This document shows positions 10,481-22,337 of a stretch of DNA of 64,000 nt, piece by piece. The notes beneath the pieces were generated by a model. That model did not search any database, had not been told where the DNA came from, and saw only the letters and a program-made list of their open reading frames with translations. This DNA comes from Taudactylus pleione. Taxonomy: Eukaryota > Chordata > Amphibia > Anura > Myobatrachidae. The stretch's first letter is position 1, and each line of letters starts with the position of its first letter. The DNA is taken from contig JAUIMM010000017.1 in assembly GCA_031769625.1 (NCBI GenBank), positions 304,501 to 368,500 on the forward strand, given 5' to 3'. The position numbers were made by a program, and so were the translations under genes.

Positions 10481-10916
10481 CAGGTTGAGTCTCCCATATC
10501 CAAAATGCTTGGGACCAGGGGTATTTTGGATAACGGAATATTATGTATTTTGGAATAATTGCATGTCATAATGAAATATCTTGGGAATGGGACCCAAATA
10601 TACACACAGAATGCATTTATGTGTTACATACACCTTATACACACGCCTGCAGGTCATTTTATACAATATAGTCAATAATTTTGTGGCTCAAGAAAAGTTT
10701 GTGTACAGAAATGAAATTCATTTATATTTCATATACACCTTATACACACAGCCTGAAGGTAATTTTATACAATATTTTTAATAATTTGTGATTTACACAT
10801 AGTGTACATTGCACGATCAAAAATCAAAGGTTTCATTATTTCAGTCATGCCAAAATTATTCCGTATTTCGGAATATTCTGTATTTCGGAATATTTGGATA
10901 TGGGAGACTCAACCTG
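10481..10916. mobile_element. Tigger/pogo-like MITE with TA target site
   Basis: Inverted termini CAGGTTGAGTCTCCCATATC and the complement at 10897-10916 are flanked by TA on both sides (10479-10480, 10917-10918), as in Tc1/mariner-pogo elements. An internal block is duplicated: about 10610-10685 and 10713-10790 both read as a run with TACACCTTATACACAC, then TTTTATACAATAT. From memory the ends and interior resemble a Tigger-related family of mammalian genomes; this needs a library search. No transposase is present, so the element is non-autonomous. Confidence 0.8.

Positions 10917-10918
<2 letters not shown>

Positions 10919-10956
<38 letters not shown>
10919..10956. repeat. TA/TATA microsatellite
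   Basis: A run of TA dinucleotides directly follows the Tigger-like MITE, probably expanded from its TA target site. Confidence 0.9.
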
Positions 10957-10960
<4 letters not shown>

Positions 10961-11954
10961 TCCCACCATGGTCTTCCTGAACACACAATGTGCAGAAGAA
11001 GATAGAGACAATCTTTACAACACCTCCAGAAACATCTCCCGCCCACGAGACATAGGGTAAGCCACGTTACTAACTAAGCTAAGGAGGTAGGGTCCCAGGA
11101 AGACTAGCGTGAAATATTAACTAAAACCCTGCAGCGTTCAAGTTGTACATATAAATAGTACATATGACACTGGATCTCTTAACCAGTGACTTTTGACAAT
11201 AAAATAGTGGTTTTCAAAGAAAACAAACAATATCATTGAAGAACAGGAATCTGCCTCGCCAATATTATGTAAGCAAACCCTGACCCCGACAAAATTCTTG
11301 GAGGGTGACCAACAGACCTGAGGAATAGCAACAGCAACTGCAGTCTGGTGTAATTTTGTGAATATCACAAAGTAAAGCTGTAGAACATGAGCTCCAGCGC
11401 ATATACTAATCTATTGTACCCTGGGCTATACAATCCCAGGTTCCAAAATTTAGTGCATGTGCTTCCGAAGCAAGCACAAAAGATGTAATATATAAACAGA
11501 CAGACATACATCCTCCTAAGGTTAGCACAGATGACTGTGGAAATATAGGGGACGAGCCATCTGATCTAAAGCATACAACTTTAGTATATGTGCTGCCGAA
11601 GAAAGCACATTAGATAATTTATATTATATATATACACATACACACCAGATATCCATTGGTCTTTAGCCCTGGTGGCTGTGAAATGATTGTATGCAAGACA
11701 GTAAAACACCCAGCTCCCACCATTTTATGACTAGGATATCAAATGGGTGGCATCTGGATAAAGAGAGAGCGCGCAAGAGGCTCATAGGGAGCAGCATTTG
11801 TATGGTTTCTGATCGGCAGAATGGGGCCATTATGAGACCCCCGCTCGGTAGTCAAGCAGGATAGCGGAAGTTATGGACCACCGCTAAGCCCCGCCCCCGG
11901 CATCTACCTAGCCCGTCTATTGCTGTTAGCACAGGCTAGCAAAAGGAGGGCTAA
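10957..11954. other. Spacer, nothing recognised
   Basis: The sequence between the microsatellite and DIRS copy 2 shows no convincing reading frame. Two similar short motifs (GTGCATGTGCTTCCGAAGCA near 11453 and ATATGTGCTGCCGAAGAAAG near 11584) recur about 130 bases apart, with AAAGCACAT or AAGCACAAA after them. These suggest a decayed tandem duplication. Confidence 0.35.
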
Positions 11955-12420
11955 TGATGAGAGATATGGTAAGAACTTACCTTTGTTATCTCTCTTTCTT
12001 TGAAGTCCAAAGGGTCCACAGGGAGACCTTGGGGTTTAGGTGATGGCATGTACACATTCGGGCACCACGCAGTTAATTTTTTCTCTCCAAGGATGCACCT
12101 TGCCTCTCCCTATACCCCACCCCTGGGTCAGAGGCACTTCAGTTTGTAACAAGCCAAAGGATGGAGGAGGATAAAAGAGAGAGAAGAAAGTCTGGAACAC
12201 TCAAGAATCACATTCTCACATACTGTAGAAGGAGACGGAAAACTGGTGACCAGAGCAAACTCCATCTGAAGCCAGGTGCGTCAGGGTGGGTGCCCTGTGG
12301 ACCCTATGGTCTTCGAAGAAAGAGAGATAACAAAAGGTAAGTTCTTAACATAACTCATTTTGTTCTTCAGGGTCCATAGGCTCCACAGGGAGACCTTGAG
12401 GATATCCCAAAGCAGTCCTT
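11955..12420. repeat. DIRS copy 2 left inverted repeat and internal complementary region
   Basis: The stretch starting GAGATATGGTAAGAACTTAC at 11961 is repeated in inverted form near 12310-12355. That copy continues with GTTCTTCAGGGTCCATAGG, the counterpart of the far right end at 26680-26717. The layout matches copy 1. Confidence 0.72.
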
Positions 12421-12494
12421 TTCAGGGTGGGGATGCTCCTGAGCTGAGAGGAGAATCCGCCGCCCAAAGGAAGCATCCTGAGAGGCAAAAGGTA

Positions 12495-13341
12495 TCAAAT
12501 GCATAGAACCAAAAAGGTCTGGACAGAAGACCACATGGCCGCCTTACAAAGCTGAACAGCCAAGGAGCCACGGTGAGCTGCCCACGAGGGACCCACAGAC
12601 CGAATAGAATGAGCGGTAACCGAGGGTGGAACAGGAAGGCCCTCCTGAGTGTAAGCCTCAGAGATTGTCATACGCAGCCATCTAGCCAAAGTCTTCTTAT
12701 TGGCTGGCCATCCCTTCTTGTGAAATCCGTAAAGGAAAAACAAGGAGTTGACTTTCGAAGGGAACTGGTATGGCCCACATAAAGTTTGAGGGCCCGCACC
12801 ACATCCACGGAGGCCTCACAAGCTGAGATCTCCAGAGACTGAAAGGCTGGCACAATTTCCTCATTGATGTGGAAACTGGAAACCACCTTAGGAAGGAACC
12901 CAGGTCAAGTCCGAAGCACCACCCTGTCCTGGTGAAATATCAAAAATGTGGAGCGACAGGAGAGTGCCCCCAAGTATTACACTCTTCTGGCAGAAGCTAT
13001 GGCCAGAAGAAAAACAATCTTAGCTGTAAGCCATTTGAGATCCACTGAAGCCAGGGGTTCAAATGGAGGGCCCTAAGTACCAAAGTCATATCCCAAGGAG
13101 CCACAGGAGAGACAAAGGGAGGCTGAATCCGGAGGACACCTTGGAGGAAGGTCCGGATATCAGGTAGAGGAGCAATTTTCCTCTGAAACCAAACTGACAG
13201 AGACGAAACATGCACCTTCAGCGAGGCTAGACGGAGACCAAGATCCAGGCCCGTTTGAAGGAAGGCCAACACTCTGGAAATCCGAAAGGTCCTGGGATCA
13301 TAACCTCTGGAACAACACCATTGAAAGTAGATATGCCACAC
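12495..13341 (-). pseudogene. DIRS copy 2 tyrosine recombinase remnant
   Basis: Minus-strand frames 13341-12997, 12886-12668 and 12743-12495 cover a recombinase homologous to that of copy 1. An N-terminal ISRVLAFLQTGLDLGL segment is followed by VQPPF/IQPPFVSPVAPWD, an EEIVPAFQSLEI segment, KTLARWLRM, the box HSIR and SWAAHRGSLAVQLCKAA. The tyrosine-bearing end (WFYAFDTF) is still encoded but lies in another frame after a one-base shift near 12510. Several frameshifts make the gene non-functional. Confidence 0.8.
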
Positions 13342-13592
13342 CCTGTCGTAAACCCAGCGTTATGATCATAGTATCCACCACAGAGCTAGAAAAACCCAAA
13401 GGAGGGATGTCTCAAGAGCCATGCCATCAAAGACAGATGACCCAGGTCCGGGTAAAGGCAAGGACCCTGAGACAACAGGACAGATGTTGAGGCAACAGCA
13501 AAGGAGTGTCGATGGAGACACTCCGAAGATCTGAGAACCAGTGCCGTCTGGCCCATGCTGGAGCCACCAGCAGGATTGTGCCTCCTTCTTGT

Positions 13593-14399
13593 TTAAACTT
13601 CTGAATTACTTGAGTAAGCAGGAACAATGGAGGGAACAGGTACGCAAACTGGAGCATCCTCGGCATCTCTTGTTCTGGACCTGTACAATGGCAGCTTGTG
13701 ATTGTGACGGGAGGCCAGGAGGTCCACGTCTGGAAGGCCCAACTTGTCCACTAGGAGCTGAAACACCTCTTGGTGAAGAGACCATTCCCCTGGATACACA
13801 TCGTGACAGCTGAGGAAGTCCACTTCCGAATTGAGAACTCCTGGAATGAACACTGCTGATATGGCTGGGAGATGACCTTCCACCCATGTCAGAATGCGTG
13901 ACACCTCTATAATTGCCGCCTGACTTTGAGTTCCTCCTTGATGATTGATGTAAGCCACAGTCGTGGCATTGTCTGACTGAACTTGCATGGGCTTTCCGTG
14001 AAGTATGAGTCTGGCTTGCTGTAGGGTCCTAAAGACCGCCCGAAGCTCCAATATGTTGATTGGTAGAGCCGACTCTTCTGCTGTCCACCTTCCCTGAAAT
14101 GAGTGTGGACCTGTCACTGCGCCCCAATCCCGGAGACTGGCATCTGTCGTCAGGAGGACCCATTCTGGAGTCCAAAAGGGGCGCCCCTTGATGAGGTGAC
14201 ACGTCTGCAGCCACCAGGCAAGAGACGGACGCACCTCCAGAGAGAGCAACATCATTTGTGCTTTTATCCGATGGGGTAATCCGTTCCATCTGGAGAGGAT
14301 CAATTTCTGCAGAGGGCTGGAATGAAACTGGGCATATTCCACCATGTCAAACATTGATACCATTGACCCCAGTACTTGCATTGCTGGGTGGATTGACAC
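13593..14399 (-). pseudogene. DIRS copy 2 RNase H domain
   Basis: The minus-strand frame is open for 268 residues and is the best-preserved DIRS gene piece in the window. It holds the connection helix (SIHPAMQVLGSMVSMFD), RNase H motifs TTDASLRDWGAV, NILELRAVF and SDNATTVAYINHQGG, and a later IPGVLNSEVDFLS. Then comes the DIRS-specific tail DLLASRHNHKLPLYRSRT, which precedes the recombinase. Acidic residues in D-A-S, E-L-R and S-D-N are all present. It lies directly downstream of the reverse transcriptase (14475-15149) and is separated from it by a frameshift. Confidence 0.85.
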
Positions 14400-14474
14400 T
14401 CTGCGACTGTGGAGGCATATGCGTACTCACATCTGCAAGGTGGCGATCTTTTTTACGGTCAGAAAGATTCTCTG

Positions 14475-15149
14475 CTATTGGGAATCCAACAGAGCACCCA
14501 CATGGAGCATCCTCTGGAATGGAGTCAAGGAGGACTTTGTCCAATTAATCAACCACCCGTGAGTCTGAAGTACAGAAATTGTCAGCTGCAGATGGTAGTG
14601 AAGTACGTCTGGAGACCCTGCCAACAATAAGAGGTTGTCCAGGTAAGGCACAAGGCGAACCCCCTGATGCTGTAGATGGGCTGCCATGACAGCCATAACT
14701 TTGTTCTCTCCACAGCTCCTCGGGTGTTTACCAAACAACAGAGCCCAAAACTGGAAATGTTGTTGCTGTATAGCAAAACGGAGGAAACGCTGGTGGAATG
14801 AAGCAATTGGAATATACAGGTATGCATCCTGAATATCCAGCGATACAATGAAATCCCCGGGTTCCATAGCCAGTATAATTGAGCGTAGGGTTTCTATCCT
14901 GGACCGAGGTACCCTGAGGAATCTGTAAAGGGATTTGAGATTGAGGAAAGGGTGATAGGATCCGTTTGGTTTCTGAACCAGAAAGAGATTGGAGTAATAA
15001 CCTGTTCCTCTCTGAGGAAACGGGACCTGGATGACAACTCCTGCTTGAAGCAAGGATTGTATGGCTTTCTGGATTTTGTAATGCCTTGTCTTTGTCTGAC
15101 AGAGGGTTTGTGCAGAAGAATTGCTGGGAAGGCCTTCTGCGGAAGGCAA
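14475..15149 (-). pseudogene. DIRS copy 2 reverse transcriptase
   Basis: A 224-residue open frame on the minus strand has LLQAGVVIQVPFPQRGTG, YYSNLFLVQKPNGSY, LNLKSLYRFLRVPRSRIETL, SLDIQDAYLYIPI, FAIQQQHFQFWALLFG, KVMAVMAAHLQ and LVPYLDNLLLLAGS. These are the fingers, palm and active site in order. The second active-site aspartate is asparagine, as in copy 1. A short frame disturbance lies between LLFG and KVMA, where other DIRS elements read a FGLSSAPRVFT-like segment. The N terminus is cut off from Gag by the endogenous retrovirus inserted at 15251. Confidence 0.85.
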
Positions 15150-15250
15150 GGGCGTACCCGTGAGAGACCACTTCTCTTACCCAAGTGTCTGTGGTGGTCT
15201 GACACCAGCACTGGGCGAACTGAAGTCTGCCTCCCAACCTTGGGATCCCC

Positions 15251-16639
15251 TGTCGAAGTCAAATAATTGGATATGATTGATTGCAATTATTATATGATGA
15301 TCTAGTTGTCTATGGTCTGATAAAGAGTAAAATGGACATCACTCTGCGTCGGCGAAATCCGATGCAGCACAAAGTCAGTTTATGGGAAACAGGTTCTGTG
15401 TATATGTCTGTAACAAGTAATTAAAAATGCACACATATACTGGTATGTGTTTAGGAGTATTTTAAAAGCAAAGTAAGAAACCATTGTCAGAAGTCTGACT
15501 ATCTTTGGCAATTGTATTCCTTTTTGTCCAATGCTACTGTAGAAGAGGGACTGAAATATACATTCCAAATAGGAGGAGGACCTTGATGTGTTATCAGACA
15601 TTGTGACTCCGGCAGGTATCTGCTGGTCATCTCTGAGCAGAAAGACTTCATTGTCTATGACACCTTGGAATTTGGTTCAGACAGACATAATATCAAATAT
15701 GCCAGTTGATGGATAACGTTATTTATATATATATATATATAAAACTCTGTCCATTAACACATACCCTGATGCACATAATGCACACACATAAACATATATG
15801 CATACACGTAGATGCTCGTATGTGTTTCCACTTGCGTACACAGACGCCCACGTGCGTCCTCACATACATACATATGAACACTTCCTACATCAATGCACAG
15901 ACACACATATGCAAATGCGTATGTATATAATGGTTCCTATTTACAATAAGTTAATAGAGTTATAAAAGGTATTATTAATTAATAATTATGATGTAATATG
16001 TACTTAAGTGAGAACTAAGGTTCAGAATATAGTAGAAATGTCATGTTTGGTACCATTCTAAATCCCTGTTTATTTGCAGGTTTCCGGTTCTATCTGCAAA
16101 GGATTTGCATCTTGCATTCACTAGTTATGGATTATGGATTATAGGGAGTTATGGATTGTAGGGAGTTATTGGTTAGAATGTAAATCTTTGTATGCAGTGT
16201 CGTAGTCAGCTTAAACCTGTTCTTCAGCGGGAAAAGACACACAAAGACTGTTGGGAGGCTGATCCATACCCCTGATGACACCATATGAACTGACCTATGA
16301 CCTGCATCGTACCAGACAGACCGGAAGCAAGAACCAATGAAAACCTGTTTGCTTGTCTCTATTGTTACTGTTGAAACTTGTAAGGTATATAGCTTGTGTA
16401 CTTTAGCTAATATTCAGTCATGCCCAAGTGACCCTAGACATCAGGAGTGATGGTTGGAGGCTGGACCCAGTGCACACACATATGTATTGGTCTGTACCTT
16501 TGTATTTACTTGCTTTTTGCGCTAATTCTTTAGATCAAAGCATGTTATACTTTTTTCTTGATTAATATAACTTTTTGTGCTTTGGAACCACATTTGGATT
16601 GGAAAGCAATTATTTCACTTTAGCAATTAAGGGGTATCA
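15251..16639 (+). repeat. ERV 5' long terminal repeat
   Basis: About 1.39 kb starts TGTCGAAGTC and ends GGGGTATCA. Inside are a TA microsatellite at 15721-15740 and a cytosine-poor block of short CACACA/CATACA runs at 15757-15920. Towards the end is a stretch with TATAAAAGG (15961-15969) and several TTTGTG blocks. The 3' copy matches along its whole length except for the inserted foldback element. Confidence 0.88.
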
Positions 16640-17649
16640 ATAGATGGGGGCTCATCAGCTGTGAGGTCACGATACCTGGAATTGCGCAATACATACGGAT
16701 TTCGGTTCCTCAACAAGGGTGGACGCGTCATATACAAGTAAGAACGCAATGTGTTTAAAGCCTGTGTAGCACTTTATGTTGTGAAACCGAATATCCATTT
16801 TTTGTGTAATTTAGGGAGCGCTGATTAGGACCAGGGACAAAAGAGAAAAGTCTGTTCCTTGTATTGTAATTTTTGCTCTGCAATAGGCAATTCGCAAATA
16901 GCGTATTCATCTTCTCGGTATTGCTGCTGCATATTTAAACAATTGTTTTGATAGATAGTCTTATATCAGTTAGTAGAAAAACCTCTGAATAGGTACTGCC
17001 AAAAAGGAAAGTATTTTTCTGGCCAGAAAATAAAGGTATTTGAATGTGAACGTATACTTGTTGTGATAAAGGGAAAATAAAAACGGAGAGGTCTTTCTTC
17101 ACTGTCGGTACACGGCAGGAGAGACCCGGTAGAGTGTCTGACGAGGCACAACGACTGCCGAGTAGGTATACAATAGCAGGTACACTGGCAGCGGAAACAG
17201 GGATTGCTGTTTCCGGCAAAAACCGGAGAGGGGTTTTCGGTTGGCACACCAGAGATTAATCGCAAAGCTTATTTATAAGTGAGTATTTATAAGCCAGGCG
17301 ATTGAACCGCACTTTTGCGTACACACCGCATATTTGTGTACAAAATTGTGATTGTGAAAGGGTGGTGCTGGAAGGCAGAAAACAGCCTAGGCTGTTTTCT
17401 GTTCCTCATTGTGTAAAACTGGCATAACGATTAGCGGTTGGTTGAGCACAGTGGAAGCGAGTGACAAAGCTTGTAAATTTGTCCCTGTGATGGAAAAGTT
17501 GCAATAGGCACTTTTCGGTCCCTCATTGTGTAGAACTGATATAACGCTTATCGGTCAGATTGTGCACAGTGGGTGGATGTGTGTGGATGCACTTGTGAAT
17601 TCGTCCACCGTTCAAAGTCTCTAGCGAAAGTAGCTAAGCGTTGTCCCAA
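16640..17649 (+). other. ERV primer-binding site and leader
   Basis: Shortly after the 5' repeat, TGGGGGCTCATC (16645-16656) agrees with the start of a proline-tRNA primer-binding site as used by many gammaretroviruses, with later mismatches. The leader contains a tandem duplication of about 115 bases: 17396-17505 and 17509-17615 both carry CCTCATTGTGTA, then ATAACG, GCACAGTGG and AATT(T/C)GTCC. There is no coding capacity before the gag start at 17650. Confidence 0.65.
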
Positions 17650-17989
17650 ATGGGTGCTAAGCAGTCGCTAGGGAGGGTCAAGGAGATGCTGCTAATGAAT
17701 GGGCCTGCCGTGTCGGCAAGGTATATTATGAATGTGAAATATGGCGAGTACGCGACCATAAAACAAATGGGTCAAAATGACCAAAGGATGTGTGAAACCC
17801 TTTCCTAAAGTTGGTAGTTTCGATACAGATGTACTAAGTACAGTCAGAGATAACATATGTTTAGTGAAGTCTCTGAAGAAAAGAGTAAAGTATAATGATT
17901 GTTTAAAATTGTGGCAGCACGAGGGGAAAACGTGGTTGATGCAGCGCGCACGTGACGCAAAACAGCATCGTGTACGCACCGCATGGTAG
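17650..17989 (+). pseudogene. ERV gag remnant (matrix end)
   Basis: An ATG at 17650 opens a frame of 52 codons that begins MGAKQS, a myristoylation-type start (glycine at position 2, serine at position 6) usual for the retroviral matrix. It stops at 17806-17808. The following frame (about 17777-17989) continues with FPKVGSFDTDV and LWQHEGKTW, which look like the next part of the matrix, so one frameshift separates them. The remainder of gag, including capsid and nucleocapsid, is not recognisable up to 18680. I infer a deletion. Confidence 0.65.
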
Positions 17990-18690
17990 CGCGCAAGCAC
18001 CGCAAAGTTGCGCTACCAAAGGTAATTGAAGGTACAGCCGATACCAAAAATTATAAAAATCGTAACAAGTAACCTAATACCCTGTTATAGGAAGATGTAA
18101 CTGTGTTTTAATGATTCCTTAGGAAATTGCACCTCTAGGAATTTTAATTGTGTGCAAGCTTTAGTCATTGTGCAGTGAGGAAAACATCAGGTGTCCTTGT
18201 TTACAGTAAATATTGAGATTGAGAACTGAGGTCAGAATAGCTACTATATATGTTAATTTTTCTTTTACTTGGAAGTCTAGACAACAGATCCATTATCTGC
18301 AGTGAAACATGCATTAAAGTACATGTACTGTGCATGTTGTAAAAGTACTGGAGAACTCATAATTAATCACAGCAAACCCAAATATGAAAGCTCTATATGT
18401 ATAGTTTGTACATGCTGCATATGAGAATATTCTGTGTGGAGTTTTGTATGTGCTCATTTGTATATACTTCTGAAAAATCCTTGCAATACAGCTGTTAAGG
18501 AATTCACTTCTGAGTAAGGAAACATGTGGTGTGTTATACTGTATTAGATCGCATGTAAACCACGTATAATATTACAGTTATAACGGAGTATGATTTGAAG
18601 GTTTGTTGAATATGTGTTGTGCTCTAATTCGTTTATGTCATGTTTAAATTATATTAAACTGTTGTTACTTCATCTCTCACAAACAGGACA
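17990..18690 (+). other. ERV interior without recognisable coding
   Basis: This AT-rich stretch lies where the rest of gag, the protease and the first half of the polymerase would be. I see no conserved motif and infer decay or replacement. Confidence 0.4.
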
Positions 18691-19860
18691 CTAGGTTGCA
18701 AAGGACAAATTACAGCCATGCCAGACTAAGGTTAAATACTTGGGACATTGTCTAACACAGGGGCTACGACACTTGACCACTGAAAGAATACAGGCCATAC
18801 AGACCATGACACTGCCGCAAAACCAGCAGCAATTCCGTACCTTCTTGGGCATGTGTGGATACTGCAGAACTTGGATCCCAGGTTTTTCTCTTTTGACATT
18901 ACCATAGTAGGAATTGGTGTCATCAAAACCCAACCGTGTCACACACACTGAGGAGACAGAGCAGGCTTTCCTTAACCTTAATGATAGTCTGACAAGAGCA
19001 CCTGCCCTGGGAATACCAGATTATGAAAAACCTTTTGAGTTGTATTGTACAGAGGCTGATGGCTGCGCAGCAGGTGTCCTCACAGAAAAACATGGTGACG
19101 CTAGCAGACCTGTAGAATACTACAGTGCACAATTGGACACTGTGGCAAGATCACTCCCAACGTGTTTACGAAGTGTAGCAGCAACCGCTCTTCTGGTCAA
19201 TAAGAGTGAGGATGTAGTATTAGGTCATGATATGATTGTTTATACACCACATGCTGTGTCTGCTTTGCTGAATTCTGCCCAAACCTGAAATGTTTCTTCA
19301 GCTAGGTTCACGAAATGGGAACTAGCTCTAATGGCACCTGCAAATATTACCATTAAACGGTGCAATACGTTAAATCCAGCAACATACTTACCATATGTGC
19401 CTAGAGATGCACAAAGGGTGGAGAGAGGTGAGTTGCTGATTGAAGGTGAGTTTTGCAGGTATACTGACACACATGATGAATATTTGAATCAGACCTTTAC
19501 TGCAAGACCAGATATACGTGATACACCATTAGAAAATGTAGATTTGACATTTTACACGGATGGGAGTTGTCATAGACAAACTGACACAGGAGAATTATGC
19601 ACAGGTTATGCTGTTGTAAATGATGAAGATGTTGTAGAAGCCGAACCACTTGGTCCACATCACTCAGCACAAGTAGCTGAACTAGTGAGAGGAGAACATT
19701 AAGGTAAGGGTGTGAGCTGGCAGAAGGTAAGCCAGCTAATATCTACACTGACTCCAGGTACACCTTCAGGGTAGTACGTGATTTTGGGGCTCTTTGGCGT
19801 CTGAGAAATTTTATGACAGCAGCAAGAGAATTTGAAATTGTTGTTATATGATATGCCAGA
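18691..19860 (+). pseudogene. ERV pol remnant (RT end, connection, RNase H, integrase tail)
   Basis: Plus-strand pieces, in order, are the RT thumb (KVKYLGHCLTQG, QFRTFLGMCGYCRTWIPGF) and the connection (AFLNLNDSLTRAPALGIPDY, PVEYYSAQLD). Then comes RNase H with YTDGSC, and further its C-terminal DSRYTFRVVRDFGALW block. A short CHDVEPGEFVKI resembling the integrase C-terminal domain follows. This order and these motifs are those of gamma/epsilon-type retroviral pol. Frame changes lie near 18910 and 19290, a stop lies at about 19700, and most of the integrase is absent. It cannot make an enzyme. Confidence 0.8.
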
Positions 19861-19956
19861 AACAAACTGTCATGATGTTGAACCTGGAGAATTTGTTAAG
19901 ATTCAAAATTCATCCTTGTTTGTTTCAGGATTTCCTGTTTCTGTGACGGAGGACAG

Positions 19957-20706
19957 ATGACAGAGAGGGAAGCTGATGGTGATGTAGATGGAGTGGAGTC
20001 GGGAGAGGGAGCGATAAAACAATCAGGGCGGTATATGGTCAAACTCAGTACAGTAATTGTTAAGAGATATATTATCCAGGAAACTTGGAGTCAGTGTGAG
20101 GGGTTATTATCTGAGGAATACTGTGTTTGTGAATACTGTGGATCCCTAATTGATGAGAAGTGCATCCAACGATGCCAGTCCAAGCATAATCTGTACTTGA
20201 GCGGGCATCCTTCCGGACCAGATGTTAGGCATCAGCAAGAAACCCCTTGTCTATCAGCATTCAGCATGAAGACTAAAAACCCAGTGTTGGAGCACACATA
20301 TTTATACCCCCCAGGAATAGACAACACAATAGGGAAGTTTGTTGCTGATGCTATTGGTTCCCAAGGGGGATACATCTGTTACAGAGCATTTAACAGGCTG
20401 AATAAAATTTTGCAATCAATAGAGGTTTTTAGCATAATCATGGCCAATTATATATATAGTCAGGATGTGCAGTCCAGAAATCTTTCCCATATACTCCATT
20501 TAATGTGCTTTATTGCACTTCTGAGGGAAAAGAGACGCCCTCATTCTGGACTAGCACCCTTCCTTATTGGTTTAAAAGCATGGAGTATGGTAATGTATAT
20601 GCACACTGTATTAGGCACAATTCTAGATAAGTCCTACAAATTATATACTGTAGTGCAACTTTGGTTCATTTTTGGGGTGTGGGTCCCCCTGGATTGCGTT
20701 GGTTAA
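19957..20706 (+). pseudogene. Probable ERV env surface region
   Basis: A 249-residue frame lies between pol and the transmembrane remnant, where the envelope surface protein is expected. It has clustered cysteines (EEYCVCEYC, CIQRC, TPCLS) and several aromatic-rich stretches. I do not recognise a specific family motif, and no clear signal peptide is seen at its first ATG. The assignment rests on position and cysteine content. A stop separates it from the downstream part. It could also be an unrelated frame that happens to be open. Confidence 0.45.
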
Positions 20707-21069
20707 TCTGTCTCAGGGCACCACATTATAACACATTATAACCCTTCACTGTGTGTGTTTAATATATATGTACTTCACTTTTTTATTTTCATTCTTTATA
20801 TGCAGCTGCTCCTAACTATCTCTTTACACTGCACTTTTCTTACTATGGTGGTGCCCTGGGGCGACTTGGTTGGGCCGGTTTTGGGGGGTCCTGCGCTCTG
20901 GATTTGAACCCTAGTATGTTAGGGACCTACCCGAAAGAGGTTACCTGGATATGGTGGGTAGGCCCATAACCTTGGCCATGATTACGCTAAAAACCTCTAT
21001 TGATTGCAAAATTTTATTGCATTTATATATATTAGTAATAATTTGGAGTTGTGCACCTGAGATTTGTCT

Positions 21070-21564
21070 GTTTTAGTGTTAAACTATGTAACATCTATTT
21101 CTGGTGGATACTGTGTGACGTTGGCTACACACTTTGGTGTCAAGTGTTGCAAGTACATTACAAATAATACTAGTGACCCTAAAGAGGTAATTGACTGGAA
21201 AATGGATGAAATCCTACAACTGAAGTGAGAGTTTCGGAAGTACCATAATATTTCGTTGTATGAGACAGAGGTAAAGGTAGAGGAATGGTTCTCTTGGTTA
21301 AACCCTGTAAAATTGTTGGCCGGTCTGGGAAAGTGAGTACAGGAAATGGTTGCTAGCATAGGTAAACTCCTTCTACTTATACTGATTGTCATTTTAGTAA
21401 TTGGGTTAAGTGTCAGATGTATTATTGCTGTGCTGAAGTGTGAAAAATGTATCACTAGGGTAAATAGGAAAAATGAAATCTTGATGGTGGTGAATAGAGG
21501 TGATATGGGTACTAAGGTTGATAAAGAACTGCATTACAATCCTGACATTGAATGTGCCTACTGA
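21070..21564 (+). pseudogene. ERV env transmembrane subunit remnant
   Basis: The plus strand reads YVTSISGGYCVTLATHF, then VKCCKYI and a glycosylation-type NNTS. These fit the disulfide loop and C...CC region after the heptad helix of a retroviral transmembrane subunit. A stop in the following helix (about 21226) and another near 21335 break it. The last part has a 22-residue hydrophobic segment around LLLLILIVILVIGLSV, a membrane anchor, then a short cysteine-containing cytoplasmic tail ending at 21564. The order supports env. The copy is not intact. Confidence 0.72.
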
Positions 21565-22337
21565 TAACAATATGCTAATAGGCTAAGTCATGTGTAATAA
21601 TAATTATTGTAAATGTTCTTTTAAAACATCCTAGATAATGTAGTCTCAATTCCCCCAAACTTCCTTTATAGGTTCGATAAAATCCCACATCCTACCCATG
21701 GTCCTGTATAGATCCGCTGAGTATAAGGGTTGTTCTACCCTCTTGAAACGCATTATTAACGGTTCAATGACCGACTCATGTCATACTGTTTAGAACATTG
21801 AATAATACATTATTATGCATGACTGGAAAGGTTAAGAATAAAATGTGGTAGCTATCAAAGGGTGGACTGTCAAAGTCAAATAATTGGATATGATCGATTG
21901 CAATTATTATCTGACAATCTAGTCGTCTATGGTCTGATAAAGAGTAAAATGGACATCACTCTGCGTTGGCAAAATCCGATGCAGCACAAAGTCAGTTTAT
22001 GGGAAACAGGTTCTGTGTAATGTCTGTAACAAGTAATTAAAAATGCACAAAGATACTGGTATGTGTTTAGGAGTATTTTAAATGCAAAGTTAGAAACCAT
22101 TGTCAGAAGTCTGACTATCTTTGGCAATTGTATTCCTTTTTGTTCAATGCTACTGTAGAAGAAGGACTGACGTTTACATTCCAAATAGGCAGAGGAAGAC
22201 CTTTGATGTGTTATCAGACATTGTGACTCCGGCAGGTATCTGCTGGTCATCTCTGAGCAGAAAGACTTCATTGTCTATGACACCTTGGAATTTGGTTCAG
22301 ACAGACATAATATCAAATATGCCAGTTGATGGAGTTA

